This document shows positions 25,277 to 34,902 of a DNA stretch of 64,000 nucleotides, in pieces. This DNA comes from Natrinema salaciae. Its GTDB lineage: Archaea; Halobacteriota; Halobacteria; Halobacteriales; Natrialbaceae. The stretch spans positions 496,001 to 560,000 of the forward strand of contig NZ_FOFD01000001.1 in the NCBI RefSeq assembly GCF_900110865.1. Reading direction: 5' to 3'. The notes beneath the pieces are model-generated. The model was not told the origin of the DNA and searched no databases. It worked only from the letters and a program-made list of their open reading frames with translations. The translations under genes and the position numbers were made by a program. Every line of letters begins with the position of its first letter. The stretch's first letter is position 1.

Positions 25277-26758
25277 ATGACCGCCTCAGAACTCGAGCCG
25301 ACGGCCGACTGGAATCGGATGTACATCGACGGCGAGTGGCGCGATGCGGCCGACGACGAGACGATCCCCGTAGAGAATCCCTCGAAACGAGACGCGTTTA
25401 CGGACGTGCCGGCGGCGACGGTCGACGACGTCGACGCCGCCTACGAAGCGGCCGCGGCGGCCCAGCCCGCGTGGGCCGACACGCCTCGCGAGGAGCGCGA
25501 CGAGATCCTCGAGGCCCTCCTGGACGAACTCAACGAGAACTTCGAGGCGATCGCGAATCTGCTCGCGACCGAAGCCGGCGCGCCCGGCTACCGCGCGATG
25601 GGCGAGTTCGCGACCGCGACCGGCGACGTGGAGATGGCCCTCGAACTCGAGCCGCCCGAGGAGGTGGTCCGACCCTCCCCGTCGATCGAGGGCAAGGACA
25701 ACCACGTCGTCCACGAACCGGTCGGCGTCGTCGGCGTCATCTCCCCGTGGAACTTTCCGCTGCACCTCTCCCTGCGGGCCGTCGTGCCCGCGATCGCGCT
25801 GGGCAACACCGTCGTCCTGAAGCCGGCGACGGACACCCCGATCACCGGCGGGCTGCTCATCGCGAAACTCTGCGAGGCGGCCGGCGTCCCCGACGGCGTC
25901 GTCAACGTCGTCACCGGCCGCGGGTCGGACATCGGCGATCGGATGAGCAGCCACCCGATCCCGCGCGTCATTTCGTTTACCGGGTCGACGGCCATCGGCA
26001 AGGGCGTCGCCGCGAACGCCGCCGGGAGTCTCGCGCTCCCTGCCCTCGAACTCGGCGGCAACGCGCCCTTCGTCGTCACCGACGAGGCCGACCTCGAGCG
26101 GGCGGCCCGCGCCGGCGCGTTCGGTTCGTTCTTCCATCAGGGGCAGGTCTGTATCTCGATCAACCGACACCTCGTCCACGAGGACCTGTACGACGAGTAC
26201 GTCGACCTGCTGGTCGACCACGCCGAGTCGCTCGTCGTCGGCGATCCCTCCGAGGACGAGGACGTCACCTTCGGGCCGGTCCAGAACGAGACCCAGCGCG
26301 ACGATCTGATCGAGTTCATCGAAGGCTCGCTCGAGGCCGGCGCGACCCTCGAGACGGGCGGCGAGGCCGACGGCCTGTTCGTCGAGCCGACCGTCCTCTC
26401 GGACTGCACCAACGACATGCCGACGGCGTGCAACGAGCACTTCGGCCCGGTCGCACCCGTGATCCCGTTCGCGGACGACGAGGAAGCGATCGAGCTAGCT
26501 AACGACACCGAGTACGGCCTCTCGGCGTCGGTCTTCTGCGAGGACGAGGATCGGGCCCGCGCGCTCGCGGACCGGATCGAGGCCGGGATGGTCCACGTCA
26601 ACGACCAGCCGATCAACGAGGATCACAACGCCCCCTTCGGCGGCGTCAAGGGGTCCGGCCTCGGCCGGTACCACGGCGAGTGGATCGTCCGGGAACTCAC
26701 CGAACCCAAGTGGATCTCGGTCCAGGACGGGGAGCGGGACTACTTCGTCTTCGAATAG
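25277..26758 (+). CDS. NAD(P)-dependent aldehyde dehydrogenase
   Basis: A 493-residue ALDH-superfamily enzyme oxidising an aldehyde to the acid. Motifs: SPWNFPLHLS with the oxyanion Asn, VVLKPATDTP for cofactor, FTGSTAIGKGV, the general base Glu in LELGGNAPFVV, and the nucleophile Cys in HQGQVCISINR. NEHFGPVAPV and APFGGVKGSGLGRY near the end are also typical. The GQVCISINR/GRYHGEW combination resembles benzaldehyde/vanillin-type dehydrogenases, but the substrate is not predictable. The start at 25277 (MTASELEPTADW) leaves the palindrome outside the gene. Confidence 0.93.
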   Translation: MTASELEPTADWNRMYIDGEWRDAADDETIPVENPSKRDAFTDVPAATVDDVDAAYEAAAAAQPAWADTPREERDEILEALLDELNENFEAIANLLATEAGAPGYRAMGEFATATGDVEMALELEPPEEVVRPSPSIEGKDNHVVHEPVGVVGVISPWNFPLHLSLRAVVPAIALGNTVVLKPATDTPITGGLLIAKLCEAAGVPDGVVNVVTGRGSDIGDRMSSHPIPRVISFTGSTAIGKGVAANAAGSLALPALELGGNAPFVVTDEADLERAARAGAFGSFFHQGQVCISINRHLVHEDLYDEYVDLLVDHAESLVVGDPSEDEDVTFGPVQNETQRDDLIEFIEGSLEAGATLETGGEADGLFVEPTVLSDCTNDMPTACNEHFGPVAPVIPFADDEEAIELANDTEYGLSASVFCEDEDRARALADRIEAGMVHVNDQPINEDHNAPFGGVKGSGLGRYHGEWIVRELTEPKWISVQDGERDYFVFE

Positions 26759-26824
26759 CGACTCGCCGCCCGCGCCCGCGGCGGGAGCGCCATCCGCCAC
26801 CGCGGCGACGCGGCTCCCGTCGCG

Positions 26825-28444
26825 TTATCGCCCGCTTTCGTCGACTCGCAGCGTGTACTCGCCGCTCCCGCCGTTCGCGTGCACCTGGAGGCCGAACGTC
26901 TCGTCGCCCTCGAGAGTGCGCGAGATCGACGCCGTCGGCCCCGATCCCGCGGCCGACGCGTCGTGGCTCCACCTGGTGGGCTCGCTGCCGTCCGTCGTCA
27001 CGTAGAGATCGAAGTCGCCGCCGTCGGGGCCCTCGAGCGAGATCGTGATCGAACAGGGGTCGGCGGTGTACAGCGAGTAGCTGTACCGATCGCTCTCACC
27101 CCACCAACCGCTCCCGTCGAGCCACCCGCTCGCGCTCGCGGAGACGGTCTCGTCGCCGCACTCGCCGGTCGACTCCTCCTCGTTCACGTCGCCGCCGCCG
27201 TCGCCGAACGGATCCGTCGTGACCGCCGCACCCGCGTCGACGCGTCCGTACCCCTGTTCGTCGTCGTCGAGGCCGACGTCGACGGCGGTCGCCCGCAGGT
27301 GGTCGCGGAGTTCCTCCCGCGAGAGATCGGGGTACGCCGAGAGCACGAGTCCGGCCACGCCCGAGACCACCGGCGCTGCCATCGAGGTCCCCGACATGCG
27401 GCCGTACCCGTCCCCGGTGACGCTCGAGACGAGCCGACTGCCCGGTGCGGCGAGTTCGATCGCCGGTCCGGTGTTCGAAAAGGACGCGAGGTCGTCGTCG
27501 GCCTCGAGTGCGGAGACGGCGACGACGGTGTCCTCGGACGCTGGCGAGAAGACGCTCCCGCTCCCGCTGTTGCCGGCCGCGCCGACGAGGAGGACGTCGC
27601 GATCCGCCGCGTACTCGCAAGCGGAAGACAGCGTGTCGTAGGAGCCGTCGACGCCCAGCGAGAGGTTGATGACGTCCGCGCCTTCGTCGGCAGACCACTG
27701 GATTGCGTCGGCGATGTCCGAGAGCGACCCGACGCCGTCGTCGTCGAGCGCGCGGGCCGACAGGAGCGAACAATCACTGATACCGGCGTGTCCCCGTCCG
27801 TCGTCCGTTCCGCTGGCGGCGATGCCACCGACGTGGGTGCCGTGATCCGACCCGCGTAGCGGATACGGGTCGCCGTCGCCGTCGACGAAGTCCCGCCCGA
27901 TTCGGTCGTCGACGACGCCCTCGAGTGCGGGGTGGTCGTACTGGATCCCCTGGTCGACGACGGAGATGACGACGTCCTCGCTTCCGCGGGTGATCTCCCA
28001 CGCGGTCTCGCAGTCGATCTGCTGGGGAGCGTGCTGGGAGTCGTAATAGGGATCGTTCGGCTCGAGCAGCGACTGGACGGTCGCGTTCGGTTCCGCGTAC
28101 TCGACGGCGGACGAGCGCGTGATGGCGTCGATGACGGTTTCGCGAGCGCTATCGGGCGCTTCCGAGGGGAAGGAGACGACCGCGTAGTGGATCGACTCGT
28201 TCGCGTGAACGACCTCGGCGTCGCCGGGGACGGCGGCGCGAGCCGCGCCCGCCACGTCCGAAACCGACGGCGAGATGCCGACGATGAGCTCGTCGTCTTT
28301 CGGACCCGGATCGCGACCAGGTGTCGCGCTCGCGACGCCGCTCGAACCGATCAACCCGCCGACCGCGATCGCTCCGGCACCGGTCAGGACGGATCGTCGG
28401 TTGTACGTGGGATCGGTGTCGTCGGGGGGGCCGTTCTGTGTCAT
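26825..28444 (-). CDS. Tat-exported subtilisin-like serine protease (halolysin type), 539 aa
   Basis: An S8 peptidase with a Tat signal (NRRSVLTGAGAIAVGG, cleaved near ASA|TPGRD), an I9-like propeptide (about 45-125) and the catalytic domain (about 140-410). Catalytic residues: Asp164 ([10 protein letters not shown]), His201 ([12 protein letters not shown]), oxyanion Asn292 (GAAGNSGSG), Ser354 (SGTSMAAPVV). After an acidic linker a C-terminal PPC-like beta domain (about 445-539, YSYSLYTADPCSITISLEGP) with a few Cys follows. Likely a secreted protease stable in high salt. It is paralogous to the next gene, arranged in the same direction. Confidence 0.94.
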   Translation of the reverse strand: MTQNGPPDDTDPTYNRRSVLTGAGAIAVGGLIGSSGVASATPGRDPGPKDDELIVGISPSVSDVAGAARAAVPGDAEVVHANESIHYAVVSFPSEAPDSARETVIDAITRSSAVEYAEPNATVQSLLEPNDPYYDSQHAPQQIDCETAWEITRGSEDVVISVVDQGIQYDHPALEGVVDDRIGRDFVDGDGDPYPLRGSDHGTHVGGIAASGTDDGRGHAGISDCSLLSARALDDDGVGSLSDIADAIQWSADEGADVINLSLGVDGSYDTLSSACEYAADRDVLLVGAAGNSGSGSVFSPASEDTVVAVSALEADDDLASFSNTGPAIELAAPGSRLVSSVTGDGYGRMSGTSMAAPVVSGVAGLVLSAYPDLSREELRDHLRATAVDVGLDDDEQGYGRVDAGAAVTTDPFGDGGGDVNEEESTGECGDETVSASASGWLDGSGWWGESDRYSYSLYTADPCSITISLEGPDGGDFDLYVTTDGSEPTRWSHDASAAGSGPTASISRTLEGDETFGLQVHANGGSGEYTLRVDESGR

Positions 28445-28697
28445 CGGATGACAGTCAGTATTCCCTGAAATTAGTAAACTTTTATCGAACTCAGAATAGT
28501 TTATTTGAGAATATATCTGCGAGTACGTGATTGTATAGAACTATGTTCGGAAATAGGGTGTGAATATGTGAAGTCGGTCGGTTATCCCGTCCGACCGGTG
28601 CTCGACAAACCTGTTCTCAGTTTCCCAAACGATGGATTCGGGTGCTCCCGCTGTGGAGCGCGAGCGACGGCTCGGTCGCCGGGGCGAGGGGCCGCTT

Positions 28698-30374
28698 CTA
28701 TCGGCCGCTCTCCTCGATGGAGACCGTGTAGGAGCCGCTGCCGCTGTACCGCCTGACGAGGATACCGAACTCTTCGTCGCCCGAGAGGTCGACGTCGATC
28801 GCTTCGGTCGAACCCGAGTCGATCGATCGTTCGTCGTAGTCACGCGTCGTCGGCGTCCGTCCATCGAGGGTCAGGTAGAGGTCGAAGTCGGCGCTCGACG
28901 GGCCCTCGATGGAGACGGTGGCGCTGCAGGGATTCGCCGTCTGAAGCTGGTAGGTGTATATGTCGCTCGGGTTACCCCACCAGCCGCCACTGAGTTGCCC
29001 CTCTCCCGTGGCCGTGTTGACTTCGTTACCGCACTCGCCGGGATCCGGGTCCGGGTCCGGGTCCGGGTCCGGGTCTGGGTCCGGATCGGGTGACGTTCCC
29101 GGTTCCGTGGTGACGGCGTTCCCGGCGTCGACGCGGCCGTTGCCCTGCTCGGTCTCCGCCAGCCCGACGTCGACCGCCGTCTGGTTGAGATGATCGCGCA
29201 GTTCGTCGTTCGAGAGGTCCGGCCACGCCGACAGCGTGAGTCCAGCCACACCGGCGACGACCGGTGACGCCATCGAGGTGCCGCCGAAGGTATCGTAGTC
29301 GTCGAACGGGATCGACGAGAGGACGTTGCCGCCGGGTGCGGCCAGTTCGATCTCCGGGCCGACGTTCGAGAAGTCCGACAGCGTCTCGCCCTGATCGAGC
29401 GACGAGACGGCCAGGACGGAGTCGTAGGCGGCCGGATACGAGACGGGGCCGCCGTAATCGTTGCCGGCGGCCGCAACGACCAGCGAGCCCTGCGATTGCG
29501 CGTACTGGCAGGCCTGTCGCATCAGGTCGGTCGCGCCGCCGCCACCGAGCGACATGTTGATGACGTCGGCACCCTGATCGGCCGCCCACTGGACCGCGTC
29601 GGCGATGTCCGAGAGCGACCCGCCGCCGCCGTCTCCGAGCGCGCGGGCGGAGAGCAGCGAACAGTTCGAGATGCCGGCGTGTCCCGTCCCGTTGTCGGTG
29701 CCGCCGGCGGCGATGCCGCCGACGTGGGTACCGTGGTTCTCCGACGCGCTCACCGGGTACGGATCCTTGTCGTCATCGACGAAGTCGTAGCCGCCGTTCG
29801 AGACGCTGTCGTCCATGTTCTCCGCGAGGTCGGGATGGTCGTACTGAATGCCCTGATCGACGATCGCGATCGTCACGTCCGGATCGCCGAGCGTCGTCTC
29901 CCAGGCCTCCTCGCAGTTGACCTGCTGTGGCGCGTACTGGTTCCCGAACTCCGGGTCGTCCGGCGTGTACAGCGGCGCAGCGCCGCCGCTGTCTGCCGTC
30001 TCGAGCGGCTCCGCCTCGAGGGCCTGGTAGGTGACGTTGTCTTCCGTGTACTGCACCTCGTCGGCGTCGAGGAGAGTTCGTTCGACGGTCGCCTTGGACT
30101 GCGTGGAGGCTTGGTCGGCCATCTCTACCGACGCGTAGCCGAGGGTGTCGTTCGTGTGGACGATCGTCGCGTCGCTCGGGATTTTCCGTTCGACTGCCGC
30201 TTCGACGTCCGACACGTTGGAGTCGACGCCGACGATGAGCTCGTCTTTTTTCGCCCCCGGCTCGCGCCCCGGCGTTGCGGACGTGACGCCGCCGAAACCG
30301 ATCAGCGCACTGACCCCGGCAACTGTTTGCAAAACCGATCTTCGGTCGATGTGTGAATGATTATCGTTCGACAT
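28698..30374 (-). CDS. Tat-exported subtilisin-like serine protease, 558 aa, with Pro-Asp linker
   Basis: The start [20 protein letters not shown] gives a Tat signal; a 38-residue upstream extension lies in the A/T-rich promoter. Organisation copies the neighbouring protease: propeptide to about 125, catalytic Asp173 ([10 protein letters not shown]), His214 ([11 protein letters not shown]), Asn305 (AAAGNDYGG), Ser367 ([10 protein letters not shown]). A (Pro-Asp)n linker of about 18 residues joins the catalytic domain to a PPC-like domain (about 465-558). The pair share [24 protein letters not shown] propeptide openings, indicating tandem duplication. Probably cell-surface or secreted. Confidence 0.94.
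   Translation of the reverse strand: MSNDNHSHIDRRSVLQTVAGVSALIGFGGVTSATPGREPGAKKDELIVGVDSNVSDVEAAVERKIPSDATIVHTNDTLGYASVEMADQASTQSKATVERTLLDADEVQYTEDNVTYQALEAEPLETADSGGAAPLYTPDDPEFGNQYAPQQVNCEEAWETTLGDPDVTIAIVDQGIQYDHPDLAENMDDSVSNGGYDFVDDDKDPYPVSASENHGTHVGGIAAGGTDNGTGHAGISNCSLLSARALGDGGGGSLSDIADAVQWAADQGADVINMSLGGGGATDLMRQACQYAQSQGSLVVAAAGNDYGGPVSYPAAYDSVLAVSSLDQGETLSDFSNVGPEIELAAPGGNVLSSIPFDDYDTFGGTSMASPVVAGVAGLTLSAWPDLSNDELRDHLNQTAVDVGLAETEQGNGRVDAGNAVTTEPGTSPDPDPDPDPDPDPDPDPGECGNEVNTATGEGQLSGGWWGNPSDIYTYQLQTANPCSATVSIEGPSSADFDLYLTLDGRTPTTRDYDERSIDSGSTEAIDVDLSGDEEFGILVRRYSGSGSYTVSIEESGR
29041..29091 (-). repeat. hexanucleotide repeat encoding the Pro-Asp linker
   Basis: About eight GGGTCC (GGACCC on the coding strand) units with two variants near the left end. 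Each unit encodes Pro-Asp, so slippage changes linker length in frame. Confidence 0.85.
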
Positions 30375-30706
30375 GGCCCGGCAGAAAGAAAGATCCTTCC
30401 GTACTAAAATCTTTTTAAATCGAATATTGTTCAATAATATTTGAACGAACGAATAGATCCGATCCGAGGATATTAGTATTGACAACATCTACGGGAAATA
30501 TCTATTGAATTGTTAACTATATAGTTCTCTAATGAACGCAATTATTGTTTATAGTGGGCCCGATATGTTCGGACGGTACAGGTGGTTTCGGGAGTCGCCG
30601 ACCGCGGGTCCGCCGGGCGACACGTTCGATTCGAGGGCGTCGACCGGCCGACGCTACGGTTTCGTCACACCTATCTCCGGGCGCGGAAACATTCGGGCAA
30701 CTGACT
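30375..30706. other. intergenic, 332 bp, divergent promoter region
   Basis: The first 150 bp are strongly A/T-rich with CTTTTTAAAT at 30411-30420, a suitable minus-strand TATA box for the protease. The rest becomes GC-rich towards the NYN gene. I see no RNA or protein gene. Confidence 0.5.
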
Positions 30707-31165
30707 ATGTTCGACCGCGTTCGCACCCGTCTCGCGCCCGATACCCCGACTCGGCCGACAGTGGGCCTGTTCGTCGACGGGCCGAACGTCTTCCGCGACA
30801 AGTTCGACGTCGACCTCGACGACCTCCGCGACGCGGCCCGCGAACTCGGCCGGGTCGGCGTCATCCGACTCTATCTCGACGAACACGCCACACCGGGACT
30901 CATCCAGGCCGCCGAAGCGCGGGGCTTCGAAGTGATCGTCACCAGCGGCGACGTCGACGTGAAACTCGCCGTCGACGCGACGGCGCTCGCGGGCGACGGC
31001 ACCATCGATCGGCTCGCGATCGCCTCTCGTGATACGGATTTCAAGCCCGTCCTCGAGTACGCGGGTACCGTCGGCGTGGAGACGGTCGCGATCGCACCGG
31101 GGACCCACGGGCGCTCCGACGCGCTGCGGAACGCGGCCGACGACGCGGTCACGCTCGACGTCTAA
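30707..31165 (+). CDS. NYN-domain (LabA/DUF88-like) ribonuclease-fold protein
   Basis: A 152-residue PIN-like NYN domain. Acidic positions typical of the family appear in VGLFVDGPNVF (residues about 18-28), DVDVKLAVDATAL and IASRDTDFKPVLEYA. The domain is found in RNases acting on tRNA or mRNA and in the LabA group. The start MFDRVRTRLA is chosen because the 54-residue upstream extension is basic and low-complexity. The gene is alone; a role in RNA processing is inference. Confidence 0.88.
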   Translation: MFDRVRTRLAPDTPTRPTVGLFVDGPNVFRDKFDVDLDDLRDAARELGRVGVIRLYLDEHATPGLIQAAEARGFEVIVTSGDVDVKLAVDATALAGDGTIDRLAIASRDTDFKPVLEYAGTVGVETVAIAPGTHGRSDALRNAADDAVTLDV

Positions 31166-31246
31166 ACCCGCTCGAGGAGCGATATATCGCCGATCTGGCC
31201 GCTTTCACGTCGAAGGGTTCAAGCTGGTACCTCAGGTAAGGGGCTC

Positions 31247-32731
31247 GTGTGTTCCTTCGGCCACGACGAGCAAACCGCGGCAGGTGTGCAGACCGATGAC
31301 CAGCGTGGCGTCCTCGGATTGAAGAGCGGACTCGATGCACTGCGCTCGAGTCCGGAGTTCCGCGGCCCCGTCGAGTCGCTGGGAGACCACGACCCCACCG
31401 AACACCTCGCGGTAATTCACGAGAGCCAAGCCGAACGGCTCGCGGCCGTCGTCCCGTTCATGCGGCAGGGGATCGAGCGCGGCGAGCGCTGTCTGTACAT
31501 CGTGAACGACCGCTCCGAGTCGGACCTGATCGAGGCGATGGAACGCGGCGGGATCGACGTCGACGCGGTCCTCGAGTCGGGCGCGCTTACGTTTCGTACG
31601 GTCGAGGACACCTATCTCAGAACCGGCACGTTCGATCCGGACGATATGCTCGAGTACTACGCCGACGCTATCGAGGCGGCGACGGCGGAGTACGCGGGCC
31701 TCCGCATCAGTGCCGAAACGACGTGGATACTCGATGAGGGAACGAGCCTCGAGAAGTTCATGGAGTACGAGAGCCGGGTGAACGAGCTGTTCGACGGCGA
31801 GGACTGCATCGCGCTGTGCCAGTACGATCGCGACGTAATTCCGGCCGAAATCATCTGCGATGTCGTTCGAACCCACCCGCATCTCGTCTACGACGGTGCG
31901 GTCTGTCACAACTTCTACTACACTCCGCCGGCGGAGTTCTTCCGCCCCGACAGTCCGGACCGCGAGGTCGACCGAATGCTCGGAACGCTCCACGAGCGAA
32001 CGACCGCGAAAGTCGAACGCAACGAAACGATCGACGCGCTCGAGGAGTCCAACGATCAGCTACAGCGATTCGCCTATATCGCATCCCACGACCTGCAGGA
32101 GCCGTTACGGATGGTCTCGAGCTACCTCCAGCTCCTCGAGCGCAACTATCGGAACGAGCTCGACGCCGACGCGCGAGACTACATCGACTTCGCCGTCGGC
32201 GGTGCCGATCGGATGCGAGAGATGATCGACGACCTCCTCGAGTTCTCCCGGATCGACACGGGCGAGACGACGCTCGAGCCGGTCGACTGCGAGGGTGTTA
32301 TCGACACCGTCCTCACCGACCACCAGGTGCAGATCGAGGAGAGCGGGGCGACGATCGAGACCGGAACGTTACCGACCGTCGAGGGCGACCGGACGCAACT
32401 CGAGCAGCTCTTTGCGAATCTCGTCGGCAACGCGATCAAGTATCGGGGGAACGAGCCACCGGAAATCGAGATCGATGCGACCGAGCGGGACGGCTACTGG
32501 CAGCTCTCGGTGTCGGACGACGGGATCGGAATCGACCCCGAATTCACCGACCAGATCTTCGACGTGTTCAATCGGCTCCACACGGAAACGGAGTATTCGG
32601 GGACGGGTATCGGGCTCGCGCTCTGTCGGAAGATCGCGACGAACCACGGCGGAGAGATCTGGGTCGACACCGAGCCCGGCGAGGGGTCGACGTTCTCGGT
32701 GACGCTCCCGAGGGCGCGGCACGCCGACTGA
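31247..32731 (+). CDS. sensor histidine kinase with N-terminal MEDS domain
   Basis: A 494-residue soluble kinase. The N-terminal ~200 residues (HLAVIHESQAERLAAVVPFM, GERCLYIVNDRS, ETTWILDEG) form a MEDS sensory domain, as in DcmR-like methanogen/methylotroph sensors. A short coiled coil (250-275) leads to HisKA with the phospho-acceptor His281 (ASHDLQEPLRMV), then an HATPase_c domain with the N box (NLVGNAIKYRG), SDDGIGIDPEF and GTGIGLALCRKI. No transmembrane helix. The GTG start at 31247 is the earliest; the real start may lie up to 20 residues in. No response regulator is adjacent. Confidence 0.92.
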   Translation: MCSFGHDEQTAAGVQTDDQRGVLGLKSGLDALRSSPEFRGPVESLGDHDPTEHLAVIHESQAERLAAVVPFMRQGIERGERCLYIVNDRSESDLIEAMERGGIDVDAVLESGALTFRTVEDTYLRTGTFDPDDMLEYYADAIEAATAEYAGLRISAETTWILDEGTSLEKFMEYESRVNELFDGEDCIALCQYDRDVIPAEIICDVVRTHPHLVYDGAVCHNFYYTPPAEFFRPDSPDREVDRMLGTLHERTTAKVERNETIDALEESNDQLQRFAYIASHDLQEPLRMVSSYLQLLERNYRNELDADARDYIDFAVGGADRMREMIDDLLEFSRIDTGETTLEPVDCEGVIDTVLTDHQVQIEESGATIETGTLPTVEGDRTQLEQLFANLVGNAIKYRGNEPPEIEIDATERDGYWQLSVSDDGIGIDPEFTDQIFDVFNRLHTETEYSGTGIGLALCRKIATNHGGEIWVDTEPGEGSTFSVTLPRARHAD

Positions 32732-32792
32732 CGGCCGCCGAAACGGACTGCGGTTCCGAGTCTGTCCTCCGACGAGCGGCAGGTGAAAAGCG

Positions 32793-32814
32793 TCCCCGCG
32801 GGTTAGCGCGGGGA
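32793..32814. terminator. strong hairpin between convergent genes
   Basis: TCCCCGCG-GGTTAG-CGCGGGGA is a perfect 8-bp stem with a 6-base loop between the ends of the kinase gene and the TRAM-like gene. There is no T-run, so termination is plausible but not shown. Confidence 0.4.
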
Positions 32815-32830
32815 AGGTATCACGAGGCGA

Positions 32831-33103
32831 TCACTCGGTGTAGGAGCTCTCGCCGATGACTTCGACGAACTCGCCGCGACCGCTCGCGGCCGTCTCGTCG
32901 AACTCGGTCACGCGGACCCGCGCTTGCTTTTCGACCACGTCCGGCCCGGCTCCGTCGACGAGCAGCTCCGTATCGCCGATATACGCACGGCCGGTGGTGC
33001 CGTTCGACTCGGCGACGAAGACGTCGATCTCGCTTCCGACCTCGAGAGACGGCCTGTCCGCCCGGAACGTCCAGCCTTTCAGGTACTTTCCGAGGAGGCT
33101 CAT
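32831..33103 (-). CDS. small TRAM/OB-fold-like protein (90 aa)
   Basis: MSLLGKYLKGWTFRADRPSL opens the protein, followed by a compact all-beta sequence (VGSEIDVFVAESNGTTGRAY, IGDTELLVDGA, KQARVRVTEFDETAASGRGEF) with the spacing of TRAM-like OB folds that bind RNA. Its ATG overlaps the stop of the NhaC gene (ATGA), so it is co-translated with the antiporter. The link between an RNA-binding-type fold and an antiporter is not understood. The family is conserved among haloarchaea to my recollection. Confidence 0.75.
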   Translation of the reverse strand: MSLLGKYLKGWTFRADRPSLEVGSEIDVFVAESNGTTGRAYIGDTELLVDGAGPDVVEKQARVRVTEFDETAASGRGEFVEVIGESSYTE

Positions 33104-34653
33104 ACGCGCGCCACCTCCTCGCTCTCGCGGTCGATAACGTACTCGCGACCGAAGCCGGTCAGCGCCGCGATGACGAACACCGCGACCAGTAGCCACCCCT
33201 GGAAGACGAACGGGACGACGTCGATCGGGGTGACGACCATCGACTGTTCGAACCAGTCGTACTCACCGGGCAGGTTCTGCATCGCGCTGTAGCCGGCGAG
33301 CACGCCGCCCGACCACGGGAAAATGTAGCCCAGTGCGGCGGTCTGGCCGTCGAGAATGTTGGCGCGTCGGTAGCCGTTCAGATTGAACCGCTCGCCGATC
33401 TTCGAGATGTAAGGACCGATCGCGACCTCGGCGGCCGTATTGATCGTGATGATCGCGTTGATCAGCGCCGCCGAGCCGACCATCGTCAACTCGGCGTTGC
33501 GGACGTTCGTCGCGAGGTTCTCGATCGACCACTCGAGCAGGACCTCGAACGCGCCCCCGCGGATCATGATCTGGGCCGCACCGATGATCAGCAGGACGAG
33601 GATCGAGAGCTCGAGGAAGCCGGCGACGCCGGTCATGAGGCTCCCGGTGACCCCGACCGCGTCAGGGTCGCTGACGACCGTGAGGATCGGAAGCCCCTGG
33701 AGCGGTTCGGCCAGCGGCGCGTCGCCGGGCGCGTTGAACATGACGATGTCGCCGAGGGTCGTCAGCCCGAAGACGAGGTTGAAGGCGATCGCGATGACGA
33801 TCCCCCACGAGATCGCCTCGACGATGTGGCGGCCGGCGACCGCTGCCCCGATGACGGCGGCCATCGAGACGACGTGAACGAGGCCGATCGCCTCGCTCCC
33901 CTCGAGGAAGATCGCCTGGGCCTCGGCGGAGATGTCGAGGCCGGTCATCGCCTGGCCGGCGGCGACGTAGCCGAGGAAGGCGACGAGTGCGGCGATGATG
34001 ACGTACTTGAACCGCGAGGCGACGACCCCGCCGATGTCGGCATCCTGCGTGACGGCGCTGACGATCGTCGTGTCGCTGACGGGCGCGAGGTTGTCGCCGA
34101 AGATCGCGCCGGAGAGGATCGCGCCGAACAGCAAGACCGGATTCGCGCCGAGCAACACGCCGGCCGGGAAGAACAGGCCGACGAAGGCCACGGTCGCGCC
34201 GTAGCCCGTCCCGATCCCCGTCGTGAAGACGGCGGCGAGGACGAACGTGATCGCGGGGAACAGCGCCGCGCCGACGCCCGCGGTGTCGGCAAGCCAGACG
34301 AGGCCGCCGACGAAGCCGCCGTCCTGTAACAACTGGGCGAACATGCCAGCCCAGATCCACGCGACGATCGCCGTCACCGCGACGGGCTGGGTCATCCCCT
34401 CGAAGATCGTGTTGGCGTAGGTCTGCCAGTTCCCCCGTACGAAGAACATCCCGAGGATGAGGCCGATCAGGATACCGACGATGAGCCCGCCGGTGTCGCC
34501 GATCCGCCAGAGAGCGGTCTGGACGATCGCCCAGACGATGAAGAACGCGATCGGGACCGCGCTCATCCCCCGGCCACCGTAGAACTCGACCGTCGGTCCG
34601 TCGCCGTCGGGTTGTTCGAACTGGTCCGTCGGGTCGTCCCCGGTCTCACTCAT
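33100..34653 (-). CDS. NhaC-family Na+/H+ antiporter
   Basis: A 517-residue polytopic protein with roughly 11-13 hydrophobic helices. Starts MSETGDDPTDQFEQPDG with an acidic cytosolic tail, then AVPIAFFIVWAIVQTALW. Conserved features of the NhaC/IT superfamily include GILIGLILGMFFVRGNW, GAILSGAIFGDNLAPVSDTT (the signature loop with Asp-Asn and Ser-Asp-Thr-Thr) and NAIITINTAAEVAIGPYI. Antiporters export Na+ in exchange for H+; related proteins exchange malate/lactate, so the substrate is probable rather than certain. An A/T-rich promoter lies at about 34700-34715. Confidence 0.9.
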   Translation of the reverse strand: MSETGDDPTDQFEQPDGDGPTVEFYGGRGMSAVPIAFFIVWAIVQTALWRIGDTGGLIVGILIGLILGMFFVRGNWQTYANTIFEGMTQPVAVTAIVAWIWAGMFAQLLQDGGFVGGLVWLADTAGVGAALFPAITFVLAAVFTTGIGTGYGATVAFVGLFFPAGVLLGANPVLLFGAILSGAIFGDNLAPVSDTTIVSAVTQDADIGGVVASRFKYVIIAALVAFLGYVAAGQAMTGLDISAEAQAIFLEGSEAIGLVHVVSMAAVIGAAVAGRHIVEAISWGIVIAIAFNLVFGLTTLGDIVMFNAPGDAPLAEPLQGLPILTVVSDPDAVGVTGSLMTGVAGFLELSILVLLIIGAAQIMIRGGAFEVLLEWSIENLATNVRNAELTMVGSAALINAIITINTAAEVAIGPYISKIGERFNLNGYRRANILDGQTAALGYIFPWSGGVLAGYSAMQNLPGEYDWFEQSMVVTPIDVVPFVFQGWLLVAVFVIAALTGFGREYVIDRESEEVARV

Positions 34654-34902
34654 ACTCGATCACTCATGTTGTGACACGAATGTGCTAACTGGATTCGACA
34701 TAATAACTATTTATGACAGTGTTGGTCGTTTGGATATCGCGTACTGCTATCGATCCGTCGTCCAGTACGGCCGACGCCTCCCATTTACCCGTCGATTCTC
34801 CCGGACTGGACGACGGGCCGCGATCGGCCGCCGACGCTCGACCGGCCCCGACGGGCGGCCGAAGCCGGTGACTTTTCGGCCGCGGCTCACCCACTACCGG
34901 GT

